Source of the DNA: Corynespora cassiicola
Taxonomy: Eukaryota; Ascomycota; Dothideomycetes; Pleosporales; Corynesporascaceae
Direction of reading: 5' to 3'
NCBI GenBank assembly: GCA_022059125.1
Contig: JAEUWY010000005.1
Location: 4,712,001-4,776,000 of the forward strand
DNA length: 64,000 bases
A program made the position numbers and the translations under genes. The stretch's first letter is position 1; each line of letters starts with the position of its first letter. This document shows, in pieces, positions 21,346-34,015 of this stretch. The notes below the pieces were generated by a model. The model saw nothing but the letters and a program-made list of their open reading frames with translations, was not told where the DNA came from and made no database searches.

Positions 21346-24300
21346 CTACAAAAAACCCTTTGATCCAGAGACTCGTCGAAGGCCGCTGCGCAGACTGCCA
21401 ACTCTGCCCTTCTCCACAGCTCCAAACTCTCCCATCTCGCCTTGTTGGAGGAGGCCGATGGAAGAGCCGCGTCTACTGCGGATAGAGCCCACGTCGCTGC
21501 CGGCACCAGGAACGCCCAGCACGCTGCGGCGTTCCACTCGCATGACCTTTAACCCTTCCAGCTCGCGCTCGAGCTGGAGGCACTTCTCACGCTCCTCCCT
21601 GAGCTCTCGTTCGGCGCGCTTAGCGGCCAATTGGGCAGTCGAGTCCGAAGACTGGATTTCATCAATAGTGGCAAGCAGATTCGAAATTTTGTCGCGGGCC
21701 TTGTTGAGATCTTCCGTGACCGAGCTGTTTTGCTTGTCGCGGCGCTCAATCTGGCTCTGCAGGTCCTTGACGGTGCGATCGACGTTGCGAACGCTGCGTG
21801 ACTCGGTCAGACGGGTGGATTCGGATGCCTCGAGGGCCTTTTCGAGCTAGAATAGAGTTAGCAGTGTCATTCATAGATGCCGAAAATATCATACCTCTTG
21901 GATGCGGCCGTGCAGGAAGCGCACGTCCTTTCCAGCCGATCCGCTGTAGCCCTTGGTCTCGAGATCCAAAAGTCGCAACTGCAGGTCCTTGAGATTCTTC
22001 TCTACCGCAGCCTTGTCCTTGTGCAACTGCACGTTGGACTCACGCTCTGCGACAATATCCTTTTGCAGCTCCTGCGCTAGCGCTTCGGCACGGCGCATCT
22101 TACCAACAGCGGCTGCGGTAATGTCCTCCTGCTGAGCCAGGCCAGATTTGAGCTCAAGGAGCTCACGGTCGTAAATGGCAGCATTGCGCATCGCCGGCGA
22201 CTCCGACTGAGCAAGATCCTCAAGTTTAGACGCAGCTTCCTGAAGGCGAGCTTCGAGGCGCCTCTTCTCCTCAATAGCGGAATCGCGCTCGGCGGTGATA
22301 TCGTCGACATTGGTCCGGAGATTGCGGACCTGAGACAGCAGGCTCACAATCTTGGACTGAGCCTCATTGTGGGCATTGGCAGCCTCGTCGCGAGAAGTCG
22401 ACAAGTCTTGCAGCGTGAGCTCGAGACGGCTCTTCTCCTTGGCCCAAGTGGATGAGTTGAGAACCTCGTCATCCCACTTGCTCCTCAGCTCCTCAACCTC
22501 CTCACGAAGGCGGCCGTTCTCCTCGCGGACATAGATGATGTTTTCGCGCTCGTTCTCAAGCTCGTTCGTCAGGCTTGACAGCTCAGCCTGGTACTTCTTG
22601 CGCGTCTGTTCGAGCGACGTTTCTGTATCCTCAATGTCGTGAGCCCGCTGGCTGCGGTAGTCTTCGAGCTCATTCTGGAGGCGCTTCTTGGCTTGGAGTG
22701 CACTTTCCAGATCTGTAGAAAGATCTTCGACGCGCTCTTCATACTGTTGCGTCTGTCGCTGGAGGTCCTCGATCATTCCATCCATTTGCTTCCGCTCCGC
22801 CATGATGGTTGCGCAAGTCTCCTCGGCTTCGGTCGCCTGGGTCCTGGCAAACTGCTCGGCGCGAGAGGCCTTCATGACAGCAATCTCAGCCTGTTCCAGC
22901 TTGCTAAAGTATTCATCGGCGCGGCTCTTGTACAAGTTGAGGCTAGACTGAACATCAAACAATTTTGAGGTCTCACTGTCGAGGCGGATTTGGAGCTCGG
23001 CAAACTCTTCCAAGAGTTGGTTGTGGTTGGCATGCTCTTCTTCGCGCTCATCCTCAACTTCCTGGAGCTCCGACCTGGCATCCCGGAGTTCGACTTCCAT
23101 GGCGGCTTTGGCTTGCCTGATTTCATCAAAGGCAGTTTTGGCATCGGCGAGGTCGTTGATGGCAGCGTTGTGCGCTTGCACCAATGACTTCCTGGATTGC
23201 TCCTGGGAGTTGAGCAGATCGTAGAGCTCCTCGTGTGACTTGGTTTGGACTTCCTGGTACGACAGCTGGCCGGAGCGCAGGTTGTGCTCCAGCGTCGACA
23301 CCTTCTTGGCCGAATCGTCGAGCATGTCGTGGAGACGGAAATTTTCGCGTTCGAGCTTCTGAACACGGCGAACAGAGGGACTGTCATCCTGCCAGTTATT
23401 GCGAGCGGGAGAGCGATCAATCTGGCTCTGTAGGTGGCGGTTGCGCATCTCCGACATTTGGAGCTGGTTTTGCACGAGCTCAAGCTCAGAAGCAAGATCC
23501 ATGCTGTTGTTGAACGTCACCGTGTCCACAGTACGATCGGAGCGGGCAGAATTGTTCGTAGCGTTGCTAATGTGCCTCTGGTTCGTTGGAGTGCTCGCCG
23601 AAAAGGGCTTCCTGTTCTCACTGTCCTTGCGGTAGTGCGCGGGAGATCGGGAGCCGACTTGATTGACCTGGCTACTGTTCATCTCCTCTAGAAGTGCACG
23701 CTTCGAGTTAGCATGACGTGCATCCATTTCGTTGAGCTCGTCCTCATGCCTATCTCGCAGCTCATTCAGCTGAGCCTCAGCTCGAGTGAAACGCTCCGTC
23801 GCCACGCGCAGGGCCATGGTGGCAGTGTCGAGACGCTCAGCCATGTCCACAGTCTTTGCAATGTCTGGCTTCGCAGCCTCGTATGTCGTGGCAGTGTTTC
23901 CGGCTTCCGGGTCAAAAACCTTGCGGAGGAGCATTAGCTGGTTGCGGCACTCTTCCAGCTCTTGGTTGCTGCTGTCCAGGGAAGCCTGGACGGCGCGGGT
24001 GTTGGCTTGGGCCTGAGTGCGAAGCTGCCTCTCAGTCTCGAGCTTTCGGTTCGCCTCTGCCAACTGGAGGTTGATTGCGGATGAGGCCTTCTCTGCGTTG
24101 CGGCTGGCTTTGTGCTCCCTGGTGATTTCATGGTTAAGGTCCTCCAGGTCGAGCGAAAGCTTTTCTTTTTGCTTTTCTAGCGAGGCAATGGCGACCTGTG
24201 CGTCTTCCAATTGGCGGAAGAGGGACTTGTTCTCCTCCTCGGCCTTGCCCTTCTCCATTGTGAGCTGGGCAATGCGAGCCCGTTGTGTATCGCCAGCGCG

Positions 24301-27300
24301 CGAATTTGAACGTGCAATATCCAAGTTCTTTTGCTGGAGTTTGTTGAGAAGAGCGCGGTTGTCGTTCTCAGACGCTGTCAAACGGCCTTTGATAGTGACC
24401 AGCTCGCGTTCAAGACGTTCCTTTTGCTGATCGTTGCGTAGCTTGAACGAATCAGAGTCGGCGAGCATCTGCGTAAGACTCTGTACCTGATCCGCAAGCT
24501 CATTGCGTTCGGCCTCAAGTTGATCAAGCTGTTGATCTTTCTCTTCGAGCTCTTTGAGTTGGGAAGCATGGCGCTCTGCCGCAACGCGAGACTGGGCGCG
24601 TTCGACCGCGGCATCAGCATCGAGTTTCTCCTCTTGCAGCTTGACGAACTCTTCGCGGAGAGAGTGGAGTTCGGCCTGGTAATCCTTACGTTCCTTTTCC
24701 ATTGCGGAGCGCGATTCGGTAGCCCGCCGGAGTACATCCTGCTGCACGTACATCTCCTTCTCAATAGTAATCTTGGATTCATTGAGAGCATCGTAATCAC
24801 GCTTGAGTGTATCGTACTTGTGCTCTCCGAGTAGTTCCACATCGTCGCGTGATTGCCGCTCGCGGCTGAGTTCTCGCCGTACCTCGAAGAGCTCCGACTT
24901 GAGGGTCTCAATCTGCTCCTCGAGCAATTTTCGACCTTCACCAGACTTGGTATCTTCCGAAATCTTTTCTTCCAGAAGACGTTTAGCGTCAGCAGCCTCG
25001 CGCTCGAGCTCCTGCTTCTGCGACCGCATGGCGTCAAGCTCGGCCTTGGCATCGCGGAGGCGGCTCTGCAAGTCGTCGTGCTTAGAGGCCAATGTCCGCT
25101 TTTCTTGATCAAATGTCCGGCGATCTGACTCGTAATTCTTGAGGTCAGTCTTGAGGATGGCAAGCTCGCTTTCTTTTCGTCTGATGAGGTCTTCGTAGCT
25201 GGTGGATGTCGATGAGAGATCAGCAATTTGTTGTCGAACCTGGCGGTTCTCATCCAGGAGCTCCTTGATCTGCTTCTTGCTTGCCTGGAGCTCCTTGTCA
25301 GAAGCTGCGAGTTTGATGTCGAGGTCCTGGTCAGTTTTCAACAACTTAGCTTCCAGATCCTGGACCTTGCGTTCCTTGAGGCTAAGGTGGCTCTGCAACA
25401 TCTTGACCTCTTGGCTTAGCGATTCTTCGGCTTTGGTGCGCTGCGAGTTGGTGGCTTCCAGCTCCTGGAGTTGCTTGTCCAACTGTGCCATTTGATCTTC
25501 GAGGTCCTGCTTCTCTCCCTCCAATTTGCCGATAATCTGGCCGGCTTGTTCAAGCTCTTTGCGCCAGGTTTCTGCCTGATCCTCAATCTTCTTCTTTGCC
25601 TCCATCAAGTCGTCGAGCTGGTCTTCGAGCTTGTCTTGGTCTTCCAAGGCGCCTGCAAGCTTTTCGGAAAGCTCTGCCTCCCGGAGCTGGAGCCGTTTGA
25701 AGATCTCTTCCTTGTCGAGCGCCAAGGCACGCTCGCTCTCAAGAGTCTTTTGGATGCGTTGAATGTCGTTTTCGGCTCGCCTGCGCTCATCCTCGACCCG
25801 CAACCTATCTTCAGCTTCCTGTTGCATCTTGTGCTCGAGCTGCTGGATCATCTCATCACGCTTCTTGACCTCTGCGGCTTGTCGTGTTGCTCCCAGCATC
25901 GGCCTCATGCGCACAAACAGCCTCCACCATGGGTTTGCCTGAAGATCCAGGTAAACCTGGAAATTATGTTGAATGATTCGAGTTGCCTCGGCACGATAGA
26001 GGCGCTTGTGTGCGATACGACGCTGGATGAATCCACGAGCAGCAGACTGGAAACGAGTAATGATTTCGCGAATGAGTGCATCGCGCTGCTCTTCCAACTC
26101 GGCAAGGACGCCGGCGCGGAAGAAGACCTTGGTGAGACCCACACGATAGAGAGCCTTGTCTAGATTGAGCTTCTCCAGAATCATCTTTGCTGCCGTCTGG
26201 CCATCGAGATAATCCTTGGAGATATCCCGGCACAGGACCTCGTACCGTTGGCGGAACTCTATGAAAGGCAGTCGGTTGGGGAAACCAGTGCGAGCAATGC
26301 GGATACCCTCCAAAACACCGTTACATCGAAGTTGGTCGAGAACGAGCGGGGCGCTAAACTGCTTGGGACGTTTCTTGTGGTTGGGCAGGATACATCGAAC
26401 AAAGTGTGGGTGCGTCATATGAAGCTGGGTCATCAGCGACCCGACACCTTCCTTGTGCTTTTGGGCTACAGTGCGGAACAGGCCCTTCTTGACGCGGTTG
26501 CGTGCGCCTCCAAACTCGTCATCTGCATCGGCGCAGTCCACGAAAAGGTTGGCAATGTGTTTGTCTGTCGACGCAGCAAGCAGGCGAGTGACGTTGTCGT
26601 TTAGCGGATCCTTGTTCTTCTCGAGCCACCCCTCTGTAGAGTACTCCACTTCGGCGGCATAGTGGGTAAGCATAAAACCTTGAGTCAAGAGCGACCGTTT
26701 GTACTTGTTGCTCTTGCGGTCCCAGAGCGAATGCAGCTTCTCGGTGAACGACTTGTCTGTTGCTTTTGGCATGACAGAGTCTTCGTCTAGGCAAGAAAAG
26801 ATACCAATGGGATTAGGGAGCTCAATCAGGTCGATCGTTGGCTGGAGGTCGCGACCAAAGTCAATGAACTTCCACTCAATCTGCTCTCGTGCATACTCTT
26901 CTTGTTCGAGGACAAACATGTGGTGGTTGAAGAATTGCTGCAGCTTCTCGTTGGTGTAGTTGATGCATAGTTGCTCGAAACTATTTTCCTCGAAAATCTC
27001 AAAGCCAGCAATGTCTAGGACACCGATAAAGTGGGAATCGTCGCTGCCAGCGCCAGTGCGGTCGAGTTGACGGTTAATGCGGTCGACGAGGTCACCGAAT
27101 CCGCGCTCGTAGATTCCTTTGGCAAGAGCATCAATGGCCAGGTTGACTTGTTCCGGAGTCTGGACCTTTTCAACCCACTCTCGTCCAGCCTTTACTCGAG
27201 GGTGCAACAGAGCCTTGACAAATTCGTCTGCTGGGATTCCGAGCAGCTGCGATGCTTTCCGTGCCTGCGCACTGGCCTCGGGCTCAAGAGTGGCCTGGTC

Positions 27301-28777
27301 GGCTCGCCGACTCTCTCGCGTGGCCTTGATGTTGCCCAGATGCAGCACTGCAGCAATGGTACGGAGAATTGCAGACTGCTCCTTGTCGGAGAAGCCCATG
27401 ACGTGGAATGCCTCGATCAATGTATTCCATTCGTCCCGGTCATCGACTCCAGAAATCGCATCGTTGCCATTCTTCATGTAGTCAAAATCTTCGACATCGA
27501 CACTGTCCAAGAGGAACTCTTGCTTCATCTTGGAATCGGCGCCGCGGAGCAGCTGGTAGAAGATGTGGTAGTTGCGCTCATTGGGGTTGAGTCTCACAAC
27601 TCTCGACTTCTCCAAAAGATACCAGTCAATGTATGCGCCGGCAATTTGGCCTGTGCGAGTGAACTCTATTCGAATGAACTTTCCAAAGCGAGACGAGTTG
27701 TTATTCCGCACGGTCTGTGCGTTTCCGAAGGCTTCTAGGATTGGATTTGCGCGCAGGATCTGTTCGGACAGATTCGAGAGGTGCCTGCCTCCAGATTTGC
27801 CCCTAGGAGTATCTGAGGTCGCCACTGCGGCCAGGTATTGAATGACCTTCTTGGTGTTCTCCGTCTTTCCAGCACCAGACTCTCCGCTGCACAGAGTCAG
27901 TATGTAGTCTCAGTTGACTCGCTTTTCAAGACACTCACGTCACTAGAATACTTTGATTGGCGCCTTCGTCAACCAGGTTCCGGAAGGCCTCGTCCGCCAT
28001 GGCGAAGATGTGAGGCTTCGTCTCCTCTCGACTCCTCCCCCGGTACATGTTGATGTATTCGCGAGAGTAGATTGGGAGTGGGCAGTAGGGGTTCACCGTC
28101 ACCAAGAACAGACCGGAGTAAGTCTGTCATCTGATTAGAGATTGAAAGGAACCAAGCATGACTCGACGTACATATATCAGGTCGGCCAAATAACGCATCT
28201 GGAGGTTGTGGATGACGGACGGCTCATTCAGATGGGTGAGCTCTGCCATGTCTTCGGCCTTGTCAAACTTGGCCGGGTTGACCTTGTCGACGACATCAGC
28301 GTCGACTTCGTGCTGTGAGCCGTCATCGCCCTGGACTCGGAGTTTGCCACCGGGCAGCTCTTCGACGACAAGGCCGCGGACGAATGCCGTCTTGGGGTCG
28401 CGCAGCCAGACATAGCGGTTGCCAGAGAAGTCATTCTCGCCCTCGATGCCGCGCACCTCTGGAATGTGCTGCGAATCGTCTGCTATGAATTGGGGTGCAA
28501 AGGTACCGGCGGGCGTGCTGTTTCGCGTCGAGTTTGAGCGTAGGCGACTTGAATTGGCGCGCCCAATGGGCGAGCTGGTGAGTTGTGAGAGGGACTGATG
28601 CCGCGCGTGCACCATGGTGGTGGTGGTGTTGTGTTCGGCGAGAGGTGACGACGGAAACAGGGCGGACTTGGGCCGAGATGTGTTGGGCGTGGGTGTCGGG
28701 CCCGGAGAGGGCGACGCAGAGTTCCTCGTAAAGGGACTATTGCGCCAGCGAGGCCCGTTCTGCGCAGGCGCGGCCAT
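21346..28777 (-). CDS. myo2: Myosin II heavy chain (conventional, cytokinetic)
   Basis: Exons 28777-28172, 28123-27939, 27886-21895 and 21846-21346 join across 48-52 bp introns to give 2427 residues, the size of filamentous-fungal myosin II. It is the actin motor of the contractile ring and septum. A ~110-residue Ser/Pro/Asn-rich leader precedes an SH3-like fold. The motor has the P-loop GESGAGKT at 265-272, switch I NNNSSRFGKF near 324, switch II DIAGFE near 555, a converter, and IQ-type light-chain sites near 865-915. The lever ends in the NPWW-R-LF segment typical of class II. The rest, about 950-2400, is heptad coiled coil, interrupted by a Ser/Asn/Thr/Pro-rich non-helical stretch near 1663-1727. 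The tail ends in a basic Ser/Arg/Gly patch. It is divergent from the zinc-finger gene at 29434. A GGGTTTT heptamer overlaps the final codons. Confidence 0.97.
21847..21894 (-). other. Last intron of the myosin gene
   Basis: A 48-bp phase-0 intron with donor GTATGA, GCTAAC branch site and CTAG acceptor. Without it the protein would stop two codons past the exon end and lose 166 C-terminal residues of continuing coiled coil and basic tail. Confidence 0.9.
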
Positions 28778-29433
28778 GGCGAGGAGGGAGATGGAGGTGG
28801 AGCAGCTGCGGATAACAATGTTGCGGCAGGTGTGACGGAGTTAGTGCCTATGGTGGTCGGCGCAGCACATTCTCCCGAGCAGAGCAAACAACAAAAACGC
28901 CGCAGCAGGAAAAAGCGCGGATTAAAATTATGTACAAGGTGCAACGCCAGCCCCGGGGGTCGTGATCGTGGTCGTGGTCGTGGTCGTGGTCGTGAAGGTG
29001 GTGGGTGTGTATACACGGGTGCGGAGACGGCGGTAGGCGGGATGGAGTTTGTTTACGCTCGCCTCAGCGCTCGAGCCCTAGCAACGGGCCCCAGCGCCAG
29101 CGATCGCGTCGACTGGCCGCGGCCCGGGCGCTAGTGGGCGTCACGTGGACGTCGCACTAGCGGCTCTTACCGCCCCGTGACTCTGCGATCGACGGCTGCT
29201 TTTACTTTCTTCCAACCTACACCTGCTGGGTATACGGGCTACAGCTCTCAGTTCCGCCCTCTGCGCCATCGCCAACACGCCTCTCTGCGCCGCCGCGAGC
29301 TGCTCCTTCCGCCTCTCGCAGCCCCTGCCGTGTCCCCGAACGCGCCTTCCGCCTGCCGCGCGACCGATGCATTGACGGCAGGCGCGACTTTGGGTGCGAA
29401 CGCGTGGGCTCCCCATACACGGCGCTGCCCGAC
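28778..29433. promoter_or_regulatory. Bidirectional promoter region, myosin II / zinc-finger gene
   Basis: A 656-bp spacer between divergent start codons must hold both promoters. It contains a hexamer repeat (listed at 28960-28995) and a CACGTG E-box at 29142-29147 within a GACGT-rich context. No TATA box is evident. A plus-strand frame extends upstream of 29434 only through non-ATG codons. Confidence 0.6.
28960..28995. repeat. Hexanucleotide repeat (CGTGGT)n in a divergent promoter
   Basis: Five to six near-perfect copies of CGTGGT/TGGTCG lie about 190 bases upstream of the myosin ATG. Such repeats are prone to length change and could affect either flanking promoter. This is a sequence observation only. 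Confidence 0.75.
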
Positions 29434-32400
29434 ATGGCCAACTACCATCCGCAGCCGCCCTTCGGCCTGCCCTTTTCCTTCCCGCCGCAGCCTCCGCAGC
29501 CAAGCGCGCCCACCGCTCACCATGATGGCCACCACCGTGGTCCGCCGCATGATCCGCGCCAGGCCCCGCCCTTGGATAGCTTTCCACCGAACCAGTGGAG
29601 TCTGCCCGGCCTCAACATGCAGTCATTTGGCCAAAACTCCCAACAACCACCGCAGTTCCCTCGTAAGTCGCACACAGAAGCCGCGTCCATTCTGCTGTCC
29701 TGGGACTGACGCGCTTGAATTCTAGCCGCCTGGCCGCCGCCGCCGCCGCCTGGTCAGATGGCCAATGCCTGGCCGCCAATTCCCTTCCCGCCCTTCATCC
29801 CAGGCCAAAACGGTATCCCGCCGCCGCACTTCCCTGCCTTGAGCTTCCCGCCGCCGCCGCAGACCCCGCAGGCCTTGCAGACGATACACGCACCGGTTCC
29901 GCAGCTCGCCTTCCAGCCGTCGCCCGCCCCGGCCTTCCAGCACACTGCCGAACGCTTCCTCGACAAAATGGACACGGACAAGGAGGACGGGGAGCTCAGC
30001 GACCAGGACCGTACGTCTGCGACGCCCGCTGGGCCTTTGCAGCAGCCAAATTCCATAAATCGCTCCAACCCCGAGCCCCCTCGCTCTGTGCCCGCCGATG
30101 CTCCATCGCATGAAGTGCGCAATGAGAGCCGACCGCACGTGCCTGCTTTTCCCTACCCAGAAGGTAGTTTGGCACAGATGAGAGAAGAGGCGAAGAACTT
30201 CGTAAGGTTTTTGTACAGCAACGGCATTGGCTTCCAAGCCCTGGCCGCCGAGGGTCTTGACATCGAGCTGCTCAGGAATCTGTACCAGAGCCTGAACTTG
30301 CCACCGGAACCGGCACCTATTGCGCCTGTGGGGAGCCAGAGTCGAGCATCCAATGCTTCCGCAGCGGCTAACGATCAAACTTCACAGTCCAAGTCTGTAC
30401 CAGCTGTCAGGACCAACATTAGCTCGACTCCGCCAGTCAAGTCTGCCCCGTCTCCTATCGATCGCAAAGATTACATTGCTCGTCTTCAGGCTGCAAAGAT
30501 GGCCAAACAAGCTGCTGGTGCCAAAACTTCACCTCCGCAGAGCACGCCACCTGTGCCCAGCTCAACGTTAGTATCGTCTGCTAATGCGCTGCAATCTCCG
30601 GTGACAACTCCCACCCCCCGACCACCTATTACCGAAGATGAGAGGGCGCGCAAGACTGAAATTCTTAGGCAAAGGTTGGTTGCCATAAAGGCCAATAAGA
30701 AGGCCCCTGCGACTCCGTCTGCCTCGACTCCGCAGCCGCAACAGTCTCAGCCTCACCAGGCTCAAGCATCGTCTTCACGTGCGTCCAAATTGGCAAAACA
30801 AGAACCGATCCTCCATTCTCCTCAGCCTGCACGTGCGCCATCTTTCACTGGCATACCCGGTCTGTTCATGAACGCCGTACCGGCTCCCATTGTAGAATCA
30901 TCTACTGCCCAGCCAGCTGCTACAGCAGCTTCAACACAGCCCTCTAGGCCCAGTGTGGAAGACGACGCGATGGCTAGTGGCGATGAATCTGCTGGCAGTG
31001 AAATGGACATTGATGAGGATCAGGACACCTCTGGCGCCCCGGTGATAACATCTGCACCCTCCATCACTGCTACCCAACCGCCCCCTCGCACGCAGTCATC
31101 TTTTGTTGACTCGCCTGCTCGGCCAGATTCAACCAAGCCTGCATCTACGGTCAGTACGCCTGGCGCACAGACTCCTAGCAGTCATGCGCGGGAGGAGCGT
31201 TTGAAGATGAAGGAACAGGAGATTGCAGCCATGAAGCAGAACCTGAAGAGGAGGCTCGAAGAGCAACGGCTCAAAGCAAAGGCCCAGCTCGCTTCACAGA
31301 AACCGGTACTAACCCCCAATGGAAAGGATACCACCAAATCGCTTCCCGTCACGCCGCAGACTTCACAGCCAATCTTTTTGCCTCAGTCCGCGATTCAGAC
31401 TCCGGCCTCGGCTTTGGTCGACTCATCATCGCAGGATTCCAGGAAGCGCCGCCGCATAGAAATTGACTCTCGCTTGCCATCTCTTGAGGCGGAGCTTGCA
31501 AGCAATGCGACCAAAATGGCGCAATTAACCAAAGAATTGGAGCAGCTGATGAGCTACAACGAGAAAATGATGCAGGACAAGGCCAATCTCATCCAGGAGC
31601 TTGAAAGTCTCGGGGTCGTTACTGACGGCATGCCACACGCTGAATTGCAGGCCAAAAAGGACGAGATCGACCTTCAAAAACAAGTGGCAACACAGACCAC
31701 GCAGACAATTCCAGGCTTGTCCGCTCAGCCTAGCAGTGGTCTTGGCAGCAATGGTCGAGACATGACCCGCTCAGCCGTTGTTACTCGCGCGGCCCAAACT
31801 GGACCATCACACCCGCCACCCACTACCAACGGCGCACCCAAAGAGCTGCCACCTGTGCCAGCCGGCTCCAGCCCTCCTAATCATATCCAAGTTCCTGGGC
31901 TCGCTGCTTTTAGTGGTGTTCACGCGCTTCCAGCAAAGCCACCAGCCGTGCAGTCTCCTGCACCTGTCAGCCATGCTATCGCCCAAATTCAAAAGAATCA
32001 ATTTCAGGGCGCCAACGTCTCTGGCGAACCTGCGCCTCAAGCCAATGATGCAGCGACCAAGACCACCACGAATGCTACTCCACAAGATTCCGCATCCGCT
32101 GTAGATGACGAAGAGGACTTTTACTCCCCAGACCCGGCTGTTATTGCCCCTACTGCAGGTAAGGAACAGCCCGGAGAGACAAATGTCCAAGCCACGTCTC
32201 CTTCAGAGGAGGGTGAAGTGGACATGTCCGAGTCATCAGAAGAGGAGTACGAGCCGGAGGAACCTCAGACACCTGCCCAGGCAGTGCAGACAACAAGTCA
32301 AGCCCATGACACTGCAGTATCAAGCCCGTCATCCTCATCGGACTCTTCGTCAGAAGATGAAGACAACTATGAGCCTCCCGAGGCCAACGAACCGATCCAG

Positions 32401-33233
32401 GCAGTGGATATGGAGCAGGATGGTCAGCAGAGTGAAGCTGACGACGGCGCTATGGATATGTCTACTTCGGATTCATCTGACAGTGACGATTCAGATTCTG
32501 CAGACGAATCTGAGCATGCCGTGCACGGTGTGTCCACTTCGCTGACGAATGCGCCGCATTCCAACTCTGCGCTCATACCGGCGGTAGCACCCGAGCCTCA
32601 GCCCACCCAAACACAAGTATCCGGCTCAGATATGGTATGATCCCGAGCTCCAACACGGGCTCTGCCAATTGCTGATGAAACCAGACGAACGTAGATTACG
32701 TGGCCAAGACACCTGGTTTTGTTCCTTACGAAAGTCCCCTTCGCATGTTTAAGTCATACCGCTATCACCCCAACTATTCCCAAGAGATTTCTGGTGGCTT
32801 TCTCTCCATGACTTACAGCCACCAGATAGACCCAGACAAGCCGCTGTGCCCTGCCGAGTCCATGGGCGGCACCTGCACTGATAAAGAACAGTGTAAGAAG
32901 CAGCACCAGCACTTTGACGACATGCAGATCACCGGTACGTGGTTCATCTCGACCCTGTCTCCTACCTGCTAAGCTCGCCGCCCATTGTACGCCGACTAAT
33001 TTGGACACACAAACGCAGGTGACAAGATGCTTGTCCAGCTGGGGACAGCAAACCCTGGCAAGACGCACGATGAGCGCCAGCGGTGGAATGAAGGACTTCG
33101 CCAGGTGCTCAAGGAGCTTCGCCAGAAAAACACCCGAGACCCCAACAGCATTGCCGGGGACATTGTCCATTACCGACGGCAATTTCTCAACGATGACTCT
33201 CGGGTCCTGAACCTAGAATGGCCCCGCGATTGA
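29434..33233 (+). CDS. zf-C3H1 zinc-finger protein, Red1-like
   Basis: Exons 29434-29662, 29726-32634, 32685-32934 and 33019-33233 join across introns of 50-84 bp to give 1200 residues. The first ~1040 residues are mostly disordered: Pro-rich at the start, then Ser/Thr/Gln/Pro-rich, with two charged coiled-coil segments (roughly 480-515 and 580-620) and an acidic Ser/Asp/Glu tract. The conserved part is at the C-terminus: a C-X8-C-X5-C-X3-H zinc finger (Cys1101, Cys1110, Cys1116, His1120), preceded by a block with a Phe-Lys-Ser-Tyr-Arg-type motif. This matches the putative zinc-finger domain zf-C3H1 (PF10650), found in fission yeast Red1, the MTREC scaffold that sends RNAs to the nuclear exosome. 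A role in RNA surveillance is inferred from that. The GTG at 29404 was not used because ATG 29434 follows in frame. Confidence 0.85.
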
Positions 33234-34015
33234 CATATAGGTACAGCATAGCCAGGGCCTATGGGCTCTTCTTTTGATGCCGACATCCGGCAGCATTGCC
33301 TCTTCCCGTGCCACAGTCTCTGATTTCCGTATCCAGTGTCCCTCGCTTCCTCTTTGTTTTGTTGCACTCTCGACACGGCCGATGGCCCGACTTTTGTCGA
33401 CCTGCTCCTCTCCACAGGACGAGCCAGAGGTCCGACCGGATAGGTACTGAAGACTGCATGTCTTTGGGTTTTCTGAGTATCGATACCCCTGCATGGAACG
33501 GAGTTTTGAATGAGCAAGTGCGATTGCGTTCAGGCTAGGAATTTTAGGGTACAATGGAGCTGGGTTTTGGATTCGGACGGCCTGGAACTCGTGCCACGGC
33601 CACGTCTCGCAGGCAATGGACCAGACGAATCGCCAGTCAAGCCATGATGCCGCCCGCTTGACCTGCAATGAGACGGGCAGTGACGAGATCTGGAGCCAGT
33701 GCCTTGTCCATCTCTCTCGGCATAGTAATAGTGATAGCTAGTCCGTAGCAGCGGGTAATATCATGAAATGGTTTCACGATGTATGCATACATGACCTCGA
33801 TGGGCGCGCCGTGACGGCTGTGATGTTTGGGCAGACACTGGGCGTCCGTGTGCATGATGTGGTGTGGTGTGGTTCGGCTGGCAGGGGTTGCGGCTTGGCA
33901 AGGCTGCCCCTCCAAAATTTTTAGGGCCAGGGCGGCTGCAAGGTCGAGCTGTTGACGCATTTGCCCTAGATAGCCTGCCCGCCCCGCGTGCACGCAAATT
34001 TACCCTCTTTTGCAT
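33234..34015. other. Spacer before arginyl-tRNA synthetase
   Basis: This is the 3' flank of the zinc-finger gene and the promoter of the synthetase gene. No gene-like frame survives inspection. The final ~50 bases before 34016 are pyrimidine-rich. Confidence 0.5.

Noticed and set aside
22000..28500. Many long plus-strand frames (60-235 codons)
   Set aside because: They are antisense shadows of the myosin coiled coil, whose Glu/Lys/Leu-rich codons leave the opposite strand open.
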